Translations under genes and position numbers: made by a program
The notes under the pieces: generated by a model
What the model saw: the letters and a program-made list of their open reading frames with translations, nothing else
Databases searched by the model: none
Told to the model about the DNA's origin: nothing
Origin: Ryuthela nishihirai
Taxonomy: Eukaryota; Arthropoda; Arachnida; Araneae; Heptathelidae
NCBI GenBank assembly: GCA_038380435.1
Contig: JAWZYU010000028.1
Coordinates: forward strand, 19,638,201 to 19,702,200
Length of the DNA: 64,000 nt
Direction of reading: 5' to 3'
Shown: positions 46,840 through 55,465 of the stretch, piece after piece
Numbering within the stretch: the first letter of the stretch is position 1
Layout: each line of letters starts with the position of its first letter

Positions 46840-47100
46840 GCACTTATACGGGCGACGGCAGCGCTCCCTGTCGGAGAGACTCATCACACGGCAGCAGAGT
46901 GAGTTTCAGCCGGTACTCGGCAGCGAGGTGACCTCTGACCCGACGATCAGGAGGAGTGAGGCGCGGAAAAGTCCAGAAACTTGCCTTTAGACTACCAGCA
47001 TGCTTCGGAGAGCACAACACGTGCGTCGCTGGGCATTTAAATCGGCGCGGCTTTGGAACGATCGGATGGTTGGAATCTGCGCAAGGCTGCGGTCGTTGAG
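46840..47100 (-). promoter_or_regulatory. Promoter region for the minus-strand candidate gene
   Basis: GC-rich. Read on the minus strand it has a TATA-like site at 46843-46848, a direct repeat of two nuclear-receptor half sites spaced by one base (TGACCTCTGACCC on the plus strand, 46929-46941, a DR1 pattern) and an E box CACGTG (47018-47023). Motifs are seen; function is inferred. Confidence 0.38.
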
Positions 47101-47152
47101 GAGGAAACGCTGCTCGAAAATGAAAATGAAAGATGGTTGGTGATTGCAAAAT

Positions 47153-47546
47153 GGGTTGGGTTGGGTTGTTTTACCTCTGAGCGGCACTTTTTTGCACACC
47201 ATGGGCTAAATGGCCAGGTCACATGGACCCCGAAGGCTCAGAGAAGGTTGGGGGAGGGGACCCACTGGAACAGCTGTTGGGAGACAGATGGTAGCCTCCC
47301 GTCAAGGCCATCCAGCGTGTTCTTTAACGTGCACAGGGTATGGCTCTCCCGCACACGGGGCCACGGCTTAACGTCCCATCCGACGGACGGCGGCCTTTCC
47401 AAGCCCATCGGTGTCCCCTACTGACCGTGGGCAGGGCGGGGAATTTTGCGGAGATAAATCTCAACGCTGACCCAGCTGGGACTCGAACCTGGGAACTACA
47501 GATTACGAGCCTGGCGCGCTACCGACTGAGCCACCCCCGCCCCATT
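47153..47546 (-). mobile_element. SINE-A, youngest-looking reference copy
   Basis: Best representative of the family. On the minus strand: head with A-box-like TGGCTCAGTCGG (47522-47533) and B-box GGTTCGAGTCC (47479-47489) with an anticodon-like loop CTCGTAA; a body of about 300 bp including GGATGGGACGTTAAGCCGTG and GTGCACGTTAAAGAACACGC; tail GAGGTAAAACAACCCAACCC. It is a RNA polymerase III-type retroposon copied by a LINE in trans. Exact duplication GTGATTGCAAAAT at 47140-47152 and 47547-47559. The central body recalls the conserved central domains of metazoan SINE superfamilies; assignment needs comparison. Confidence 0.95.
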
Positions 47547-47595
47547 GTGATTGCAAAATAAATAAGTTTTTTTTTATTAGAGCTTTATAGTTGGG

Positions 47596-47803
47596 CCGTC
47601 CCATGGCCGAGTGGTTAGCACACTTGGCTACTGATCTAATGGATCTGGGTTCGAGCCCCGGTAAGGCATGATTGTGTGTATTGTTTTTCTGCTGAGGTCC
47701 TGCCATCCTCTCAGACCTTCTGCTATGGCAATAAACTGACAGGCTCCTGTCAGACCTCTGTGGCAAGCAGCTGCTTGAGGGGGTATTTATTTTTATTCCT
47801 TTT
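47596..47803 (+). mobile_element. SINE-B, full-length reference copy
   Basis: Starts CCGTCCCATGGCCGAGTGG, has the B box GGTTCGAGCCCC, the segment TTTTTCTGCTGAGGTCCTGC, the 3' end GGCAAGCAGCTGCTTGAGG and a TATTTATTTTTATT tail. Exact duplication TTTATAGTTGGG at 47584-47595 and 47804-47815. Confidence 0.93.
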
Positions 47804-48023
47804 TTTATAGTTGGGGCTCAGCTATTTTTTTTATTAGCATGTTTTAGAAAATGTTAAAAGTAATCGAAACGATAAATGATGTATAATCAAACATTAGGAA
47901 AGAGAGAAAAGTTCATCCAGCGATGAATTGTTATAAACAGATCGAGGGTTCAGATCCCATGCTCAGCAAAAGCCTCTTGTTTTTCGGATAATTCTCTTAA
48001 CAGGAATTCACCTGTGAGTTTTT

Positions 48024-48297
48024 GGGACGGGGTAGCCCCCGTCAAGGATGGTAGCCTCCCGTCAAGGCCATTCAGCTTGTTCTTTAACGTGCACAGGGTA
48101 TGGCTCCCCGCACACGGAACCACGGATTAACGTCCCATTCGACGGACGGCGGCCTTTCCAAGCCCATCGGTGTCCCCTACTAACCATGGGCAGGGAGTTT
48201 TGCGGAGATAAATCTCAACGCTGATCTAGCTGGGACTCGAACCTGGGAACTGCAGATTACGAGCCTGGCGCGCTACCGACTGAGCCACCCTCGCCCC
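48024..48297 (-). mobile_element. SINE-A, tail side lost
   Basis: Minus copy from a partly duplicated GTAGCC..CCGTCAAGG segment to the head. The tail half is absent here. Confidence 0.88.
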
Positions 48298-48325
48298 AGG
48301 GAAGGAGACCCAATGGGCAACTATC

Positions 48326-48423
48326 TATTGGGTCCCTTCCACTAACGAACCCAGGATATCCCACGATATCCTTCTGACCCATTCTGGCAGCAAAAGTACC
48401 GCTCAGAGGTAAAACAGCCCAAC
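48326..48423 (+). mobile_element. SINE-A tail fragment, inverted
   Basis: Plus fragment from TTGGGTCCCTTCC to CCGCTCAGAGGTAAAACAGC. Together with the preceding minus copy it suggests a rearranged or doubly inserted SINE. Confidence 0.75.
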
Positions 48424-48496
48424 TCTCTGCACATCGTTTTAGAACTGGAGATGAGATCGGGTGATTTTTGATACTTACCTTAATGTTCCGTTACAG

Positions 48497-48600
48497 TTCC
48501 TTGTTGAGTACCTAAAGGATCCGGGTTCAGATTACAATCTACGGCAAGTATGTTTTGTGTTGTCTTCATGCTGAGCTCTCGCCACCATAATAGACAGGGC
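48497..48600 (+). mobile_element. SINE-B, decayed fragment
   Basis: Recognisable by AAAGGATCCGGGTTCAG and GTTGTCTTCATGCTGAGCTC. Confidence 0.5.
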
Positions 48601-48718
48601 TGGATCCAGGATTCTCCCCCCCCCCCCCGTTTCAGAATGTTGGTAAAGGTAATAGAGACAAAAATAATTAACTTACTTATGTTTCGTGCATTTTTAAAGA
48701 ATTTTTTTAAAGACCTGT

Positions 48719-48870
48719 ACAGACAATGTCAAACAGGACCTTGATAGATTTGGTGTGCAGTGGCGGGATGCAGCAGATGTAGCTCAGGACAGATATGTTT
48801 GGAGAACTAAATTTCACAGTCTGGTTTGACCTCCGTAGCCCATGGCTGCTTGAGGAGGAGGATGATGATG
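48719..48870 (+). mobile_element. LINE 3' end fragment, same family as 51500-53456
   Basis: About 150 bp matching the last part of the larger LINE: AGACAATGTCAAACAGGACC, GTGTGCAGTGG, the CCGTAGCCCATGGCTGCTTG end and a (GAT)n tail. A 5'-truncated insertion, as expected for a LINE. A SINE-A follows 22 bp later. Confidence 0.88.
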
Positions 48871-48892
48871 AAAACAGAGGGAGTTGGATTGG

Positions 48893-49270
48893 GTAGTTTT
48901 ACCTCTGAGCGGCACTTTTTGCACACCATGGGCTAAATGGCCAGGTCACAAGGATCCCGAAGGCTCAGAGATGGTTGGGGAAGGGGACCCACTGGAACAG
49001 CTGTTGGGAGACAGATGGTAGCCTCCCGTCAAGGCCATCCAGCGTGTTCTTTAACGTGCACAAGTTATGGCTCTCCCGCACACGGAACCACGGCTTAACG
49101 TCCCATCCGACGGACGGCGGCCTTTCCAAGCCCATCGGTGTCCCCTACTGACCGTGGGAAGGGCAGGGAATTTTGCGGAGATAAATCTCAACGCTGATCC
49201 AGCTGGGACTGGAACCTGGGAACTACAGATTACGAGCCAGGCGCACTACCGACTGAGCCACCCCCGCCCC
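48893..49270 (-). mobile_element. SINE-A, full length
   Basis: Complete minus copy. No clear target duplication; it sits next to the LINE tail. Confidence 0.9.
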
Positions 49271-49661
49271 CCTTCATATTGTCAGACTCTTGCGTTTGCT
49301 TTTCACCTCAGGAAAAAATCTCATTTCTGAGGAGGTTCTAAGACCCAAGATAGAACAGAGCTATTTGCGGCAAACGAGGAGGAAACATTTTTATCTCATT
49401 TTTACACAATCGTGCTGTTGTTTTTACTTTGTCGTCTGCCTTTTTGTCTCCCTGTCCGTTTATAAACATTATTTTTCTTTCTCTAAAAAACAACAGAAAT
49501 TTAATATCCTTTTTTTGTTAGATATATATTAATAAATTACGATTATAGTTTTCCGAATCTTCCAGTACTTTAATTTTAAACCGTTAGTGTTCTCTAAAGC
49601 TGGAAAATGTAAAAACTTTAAATCAATATTATTATCAACAGCCTATTAAAGATAGAAATGT
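49271..49661. other. AT-rich spacer, nothing recognised
   Basis: No supported gene or repeat. Confidence 0.45.
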
Positions 49662-49673
49662 GAAATTAGGTGG

Positions 49674-49991
49674 ATTGGATTGTTTTACCTCTGAGCGGCA
49701 CTTTTTTGCACACCATGGGCTAAATGGCCAGGTCACATGGACCCCGAAAGCTCAGAGAAGGTTGGGGGAGGAGCACTGGAACAGCTGTTGGGAGACAGAT
49801 GGTAGCCTCCCGTCAAGGCCATCCAGCGTGTTCTTTAACGTGCACAGAGTATGGCTCTCCCGCTCACGGAGCAACGGCTTAACGTCCCATCCTACGGACG
49901 GCGGCCTTTCCAAGCCCATCGGTGCCCCCTACTGACCATGGGCAGGGCGGGGATAAATCTCAACGCTGACCCAGCTGGGACTCGAACCTGG
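49674..49991 (-). mobile_element. SINE-A, 5'-truncated within the tRNA head
   Basis: Stops just past the B box (GACTCGAACCTGG). Exact duplication GAAATTAGGTGG at 49662-49673 and 49992-50003. Confidence 0.92.
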
Positions 49992-50003
49992 GAAATTAGG
50001 TGG

Positions 50004-50457
50004 TAGAGTGGGCTAGTAGAGGAGGTGATGAAAAGATTACTTTAACAATATCACTTTTCCCATTACTATCGCAGGGGGAGGGGGTGATTTTTTATTTTTT
50101 ATTAAATAAGGAAGTTTTTAATGTAAAGTTTTTAGATATCAATGAAAATTCTTTTCTGTGTTGGATAAATAATCTAATTGAATATTAATAAACGTGGGCA
50201 TCGGCTTGGGAAGGGGGCATAAAAGCCCTCCCCCCCCCCTCCGAAAAATTTTATGGGGAAAAATATCGTTTTAACGTAACAAAATGTCTTGAATTTCGCG
50301 TTTTCCTTTGTTTTCAAAAGCACATTATTTATTATTTATTAATAATTAAAAATATTTTTAGAAGCATTTTCAATAATAAATTTCCGATTTTTTTTTCTGT
50401 ATCTCTGACCTCTTTTTAGTTGTATTATGGTATGATACATGCATGATTGCTCTTTGC
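50004..50457. other. AT-rich spacer, nothing recognised
   Basis: C-run near 50230-50240; otherwise nothing. Confidence 0.45.
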
Positions 50458-51173
50458 TGTTTTATCTCAGAGCGGCATTTTCATTGCACGCAATAAACTA
50501 AGTGGCCAGGTGATAAGGACCCCGAGTGCTCAGAAAAGGTTGTGAAGGGGGACCCACTGGACAGCTGTTGGGAGACAGCCTCCCCTAAAGGCCATCCAGA
50601 GTGTTCTTTAATATGCACAGGGTGTGACTCTCCCGCACAAGGGGGCGGGGGTGGCTCAGACGGTAGCGCGCCAGGCTCGTAATCTGTAGTTCCCAGGTTC
50701 GAGTCCCAGCTGGGTCAGCGTTGAGATTTATCTCCGCAAAATTCCCCACCCTGCCCTAGGTCAGTAGGGGACACCGATGGACTTGGAAAGGCCGCCGTCC
50801 GTCGGATGGGACGTTAAGCCGTGGCCCCGTGTGTGGGAGAGCCATACCCTGTGCACGTTAAAGAACACGCTGGATGGACTTGACGGGAGTCTACCATCTG
50901 TCTCCCAACAGCTCTTCCAGTGGGTCCCCTCCCCCAACCTTCTCTGAGCCTTCGGGGTCCATGTGACCTGGCCATTTAGCCCATGGTGTGCAAAAAAGTG
51001 CCGCTCAGAGATAAAACAACCCAACTCCCGCACAAGGGGCCACAGCTTTGCGTCTCATCATCGGTGTCCCCTATTGACCGAGGGTAGGCTGAGGGTTCAG
51101 CGGAGGTAAATCTCAACGCTGGCAGTGAAACCCGAATCTGGGTATTGCAAATGCCAGCTTAGCCAACTCCTGT
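50458..51173 (-). mobile_element. Ancient SINE-A split by a younger copy
   Basis: Tail and body at 50458-50644 and remaining body at about 51040-51173, strongly diverged. Confidence 0.82.
50645..51024 (+). mobile_element. SINE-A nested in an older SINE-A
   Basis: Near-consensus plus copy. The 15-bp duplication CTCCCGCACAAGGGG (50630-50644, 51025-51039) is SINE-A sequence of the older copy. Confidence 0.93.
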
Positions 51174-51499
51174 CCTTACTCTATGGGCAGCTGCACTCCT
51201 TAATGAGCGGCAATTGATTCATTTTTGCCCTTTTGAAAGAATAAATGACTTTTCCTGAAATCATCCCCCCCCCCGAAAGCCATTCCACTTGAAACATTTT
51301 TACCCCCCGCACCCGGAAAAAAATTCCTGCTGACGCCCATGCTAGTAAAACATTACTGTTCTCATTTTCCGAATCATTCTTTAATTTGAATTTCCACCAT
51401 TCGAAAAACTCTAAAGCAAATATTAATAAAACTTTTTTGTCTTCCAAAATGGGCGTTCATATTCGCCAGGTGGTATTGGAGCTTTCTACTTAATACGAA
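51174..51499. other. Spacer, nothing recognised
   Basis: C/A-runs near 51265-51315. A minus-strand 88-codon frame (51181-51447) has no signature. Confidence 0.4.
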
Positions 51500-53456
51500 T
51501 AAAAGGTTGCCGAGTGATTACCCACACAACCACGGAAAAGAAGAATTGCAGGAATGTCCTTAATCAATATACTACTAGTCCTAATAGAAAGCATTACAGA
51601 GAACTTAATAAACGTGTAAAAGATCAGTTAGCTGCTGATAAGAATCATTGGCTTGATGGCTTGGCTGACAAAGCCGAGGAAGCAGTTAGACAGCACAACA
51701 GCAGAGAGCTGTACCAGATAGTTAATGTTTTGTGTGGTAGAAAACAGACAGGTTTACAGGGATTGAAGGATAAACATTGTAAGGTTATAGAAGGTGAGGA
51801 TTCTGTCATGGCTAGGTGGGCTGAGCATTTCAGTGATGTTCTAAACAATGTAGTTAGTTCTACTCCCATTGTTTGCAATGATGATAGATGCATTGATGGC
51901 TTTAATGTTGGCCCTATAACACAATCTGAAGTTATTTTGGCTGTTTCTAAACTTAAACATCATAAATCCCAAGGGGTAGATGAAATTACTACGGAAATGC
52001 TTAGATCTGGGAATGTTTCGGTTACCACTTGGATGACTGAAATTCTGAATATCTTTTATGATAAAGGCATGGTTCCTAAGGATTTTACCAGACCTATTGT
52101 TATCCCTATTTTCAAAAAAGGTAATCGCAGTTCTTGTGATAACTAAGGGGTATCAGCCTACTCTCTGTTCCAGAGAAAGTTCTTTCCATGATTGTGCTTA
52201 ATAGAAACAAGAATCTGGTTGACAGTCAATTGCGTCATGAGCAATGTGGATTTAGAAGTGGTAGGGGATGTGTGGATCAGATATTTTCACTTAGGCAGAT
52301 TCTTGAGAAATGTTTAGAGTTTCAAAAACCTTTGGTTGCTAGCTTTGTTGATATCAAAAAGGCTTTCGACTCTATTGATCGTCATAATTTGTGGTTGATT
52401 GTGAGATCATATGGTATACCTGACAAGTTAGTTAACATAATGAAAGCTTTTTATAATAACACTGAGTCGTGTGTGAGAGTTGGTAAGTCTTGTAGCAATT
52501 GGTTTAGCATTACTTCTGGTGTTCGACAAGGGAGCATTTTGTCTCCTTTTCTCTTTAGCTTGGTTATTGATTATGTTATGCGAAATTCACTTCAAGGGAA
52601 AGATTTTGGCCTTAAATGGACTGGAGATACGAAAATTTCTGATTTAGATTATGCTGATGATTTAGCCCTTTTGGCAAATGATTTTGATGAGATGAACTCT
52701 TTCATTCGAGCTGTTGATGAAACTGGTAGTAGAGTAGTTTTGGTTATAAACAGAGAGAAAACTAAAGTAATGAAAATTGGTCAAGCAGGCTGTGATTCAG
52801 TTAATCTGAATGGTTGCAGTCTTGAGCAGGTGTCAGAGTTTATTTATCTTGGGAGCTATGTAACAGATGATGGTGATGTGCGGCATGAGATTAACAGACG
52901 AATAGGGATTGCTGCCGGGACTTTTAAGAATCTATGGAGATTGTGGAGAAATAGGCGTATACACCTAAAGACTAAAATTAGACTGTATAATAGTTTGAAT
53001 CTTTCGAGGTTATGGTAGTGAAACTTGGACGCTGTGTAAACAAGATAACAGGAAACTAGATGCTTTTGATTCTAGATGCTTACGCAGTATCTTGGGTATT
53101 AGGTGGTTTAACTTTGTAACTAATAATGAGGTTAGGCAAAGGAGTCTGCAACCTCCTTTAAGCAGCATATTGTGCAGAGAGAGACTCCGCTGGTTTGGCC
53201 ATGTTGCCCGTATGGATAATTATAGATTGGCGAATAGGGTTATGAACAGTGTGCCTAGAGGCCTCAGAAGGAGGGGGAGACCTAGGATGCGGTGGGCAGA
53301 CAATATCAAACAGGACCTTGTTAGAATTGGTGTGCAGTGGCCAGATGCAGTATATGTAGCTCAGGATAGACTTGCTTGGAGAACTAAATTGCACTGTCTG
53401 GTTGGACCTCCGTAGCCCATGGCTGCTTGAGGATGATGATAATGATGATGATGTAG
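51500..53456 (+). mobile_element. LINE, RTE-like, 5'-truncated
   Basis: A non-LTR retrotransposon that retains the region after the endonuclease, the reverse transcriptase, the C-terminal part and the 3' end. The endonuclease domain is missing, as in a 5'-truncated insertion. The 3' end is CCGTAGCCCATGGCTGCTTG plus a (GATGAT)n tail at about 53431-53451, the microsatellite-like ending typical of RTE-type elements. Clade assignment is from protein motifs and tail type only. Confidence 0.88.
51514..53415 (+). pseudogene. Reverse transcriptase of the LINE, two frameshifts
   Basis: Copies element RNA into DNA at the nicked target. Three frames join to one protein: 51514-52146 is the linker before the RT and its first motif (GPITQSEVILAVSKLKHHKS, GVDEITTEML, IVIPIFKKG); about 52147-53018 has the RT core (HEQCGFRSGRGCVDQIF, then SFVDIKKAFDSIDR with the first catalytic Asp, SGVRQGSILSPFLF, and the YADD box at LDYADDLALL); about 53010-53415 is the C-terminal part with ERLRWFGHVARM and GRPRMRWADNIKQDL. 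Breaks near 52145 (within CDN) and 53008 make it non-functional, although the catalytic motifs are intact. No start codon or endonuclease remains. Confidence 0.9.
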
Positions 53457-54050
53457 TAAGGATGTACCTAGAGTGGACCGCTGGGCACCGAATACCACCA
53501 GACGTCATAACTGTAGAGCCCAAAAGCCATCGACCGCAGAGGAGAACGTCGCCTCCGTCGACTGGTAAAGGGCAATCGACGCGAAACATTGCAGCAATTG
53601 CCCACTCGAATGAACGCTGGGCACCCAGGTACGTGTCCCGATAACAATAGAGTGAACCCTGTTACGCATGGGTCTCTGGAGTCAACGCTGCACAAAGGCA
53701 GTCCATCGGCAACGACGCCTGCAGTTCGCACAGGACTACCGTCATTAGAAAGTGGATGAGTTTGAAAAGGTTGCCTTCTCTGGCGAATCGAAGTTTCTAC
53801 TCCACATAGATGACGAGAGATGGCGGATACGGCGTCAGACACACGAGAACCAACACCCGGACACGTTTGTTGGTGAAGTACAGGCCGGTGGTGGCAGTGT
53901 ACATGTCTGGGGGATGTTTTCCTGGTATAACTTGGGACCGCTGGTACCACCGAATGGGTCATATTGAAGAGTACGCCCTCTAGCTGCCTTCAATAGTTCA
54001 AAATTCGCAAACTTTTAATAAAATGTTAGACGAAAAAAATTCTGTTCGGC

Positions 54051-54160
54051 GAACAAATTTACGTTTCGAACAAAATTCCGGCGAACAAATTTACGTTTCG
54101 AACAAAATTCCGGCGAACAAATTTACGTTTCGAACAAAATTCCGGCGAACAAATATTGTC
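54051..54160. repeat. Tandem repeat, about 3 x 32 bp
   Basis: Unit GAACAAATTTACGTTTCGAA plus CAAAATTCCGGC, repeated three times in the left arm; the right arm has one copy, so the expansion came after the arms were made. Confidence 0.9.
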
Positions 54161-54237
54161 GAACAAATTACACCAAACCAGGCTGTCACAAGACAAATTG
54201 AAGCCTCCATGCAATTACGGTTGAGCTGTTCGAATGC

Positions 54238-54430
54238 AGATGGAAGCCTCCGTGTAATTACATTGGGCTGTTAGAGGACAGATGGAAGCCTCCGTGCAAT
54301 TACATTGGCTGTTAGAGGACAGATGGAAGCCTCCGTGCAATTACATTGGCTGTTAGAGGACATATGGAAGCCTCCGTGCAATTAGATTGGGCTGTTAGAG
54401 GACAGATGGAAGCCTCCGTTCCATCTGGCT
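54238..54430. repeat. 42-bp minisatellite, left arm, about 4-5 units
   Basis: The same unit as the large array but on the opposite strand (GGAAGCCTCCGTGCAATTAC, GGCTGTTAGAGGACAGAT). Confidence 0.92.
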
Positions 54431-54452
54431 GTAGAGGAAGATCCATTCTCTT

Positions 54453-54605
54453 CCATTCTCGTCGATTACCAGCGAATGGCTATCTGTCCATTCTCGTCGA
54501 TTCCCAGCGAATGGCTATCTGTTCATTCTCGTCGATTCCCAGCGAATGGCTATCTGTCCATTCTCGTCGATTCCCAGCGAATGGCTATCTGTCCATTCTC
54601 GCTGA
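54453..54605. repeat. Minisatellite, about 4.4 x 35 bp
   Basis: CCATTCTCG recurs at 54453, 54488, 54558 and 54593 (a variant at 54523), exactly 35 bp apart. The unit includes CTATCTGTCCATTCTCG from the adjacent Tc1 transposase (YLSIL codons), so the repeat was built on the edge of the interrupted gene. Confidence 0.92.
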
Positions 54606-54990
54606 TCACATGCATCCCTTCATGTTGGACGTTTACCCTGGTGAATATGGTGTTTACCAACAGCACAATGCGCCCTGCCATGTCGCTAAGGTGGTGCGTG
54701 ACTGGTTCCAGGAATACGACAGCGATGTCTCCGTTCTCTCTTAGCCGGCGAAATCGTCCGACCTGAATCCCATAGGACCATTTGGATCGACAGTTTCGGC
54801 GTGCGGACCCACAAACACGTCATCTCCGGAACCTCCGTGCCCTGGTGGAGTCCGAATGGGCACGTGTGCCTCTGGCAACCTTCCAGGGCCTCATTGCGTC
54901 CATGCCACACCATCTTGCCACTGTCATCTGGGCCAAGAGTAGTTATTCCCATTATTAGGTAGGTGGTCATATTATTCTGATACGACTGTG

Positions 54991-55374
54991 TATATTGTTT
55001 AGTAACCCCCCAACCTCTTTTCCTTTTCAAGAAATGCGTTAAAGACCACTAAAATGCAGGTAAAATAGTTCTTACCGGAACTGCGCTCTGGTTCATTCCT
55101 GCTCGAACGTGCTCCCACCACACCTCGTTTGTTTCTTTCTACATCCGGGAATGCAGACAAGCTTTTATTAAGACTTTCGTAGCAAGAACTCTGCCTCAGA
55201 AGTTATTTATTCTATTTTAATAAGAATTTCAAAGGATGATCACACACTTCAGTACTTACCCCGGTTCCTCCACCTCCTGTACTCCATCCCCACAGCTTTC
55301 GATTAAACTTTTGCTAGCTCTTCTCTCGGTGATAAAGGGGACATCAATGAGATGGGGAGAAAGGATGGGACCTC
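54991..55374. other. Unassigned stretch inside the foldback-like structure
   Basis: No gene or known repeat. Lies between the Tc1 end and the SINE-A fragment. Confidence 0.35.
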
Positions 55375-55465
55375 AATTTGTGGCTCCATGTGTCAGGAGA
55401 GATATTCGCTGCACTTTAAAGACCACGTTAAATGATTTTGATCGGGGGTTTCTCTGTCCTCTAAC
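55375..55465 (+). mobile_element. Decayed SINE-A segment leading into the minisatellite
   Basis: The stretch CACTTTAAAGACCACGTTAA, GATTTTGATCGGGGG aligns with SINE-A CACGTTAAAGAACACGCTGG, GGCCTTGACGGGAGG, and runs directly into the first 42-bp unit at the corresponding SINE-A position (CATCTGTC..AACAGC). Confidence 0.65.

Larger units (their letters stand above)
53500..54990 (+). pseudogene. Tc1-like transposase, broken and interrupted
   Basis: Remnant of a DD34E-type transposase that would cut and paste its element at TA. Seen in order: an N-terminal helix-turn-helix part (RLRRLVKGNRRETLQQL near 53548-53598), GLWSQRCTKAVHRQRRLQFA, the first catalytic region (VAFSGES), QAGGGSVHVWGMFSW, then an insertion (about 53975-54597), then LADHMHPFMLDVYP, the second catalytic region (QQHNAPCH) and SSDLNPI. 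All three acidic residues appear lost: Asp to Gly, Asp to His, Glu to Gly. Two Trp codons became TAG. Frameshifts occur near 53670. The right terminal repeat (GGTGGTCATATTATTCTGAT, 54962-54981) is present with TA after it; the left end is absent, replaced by the LINE end. Confidence 0.87.

Noticed and set aside
47479..47533. Functional tRNA genes at SINE heads
   Set aside because: A and B boxes are present, but acceptor arms do not pair and the sequence runs on into the SINE body; these are retroposon promoters.
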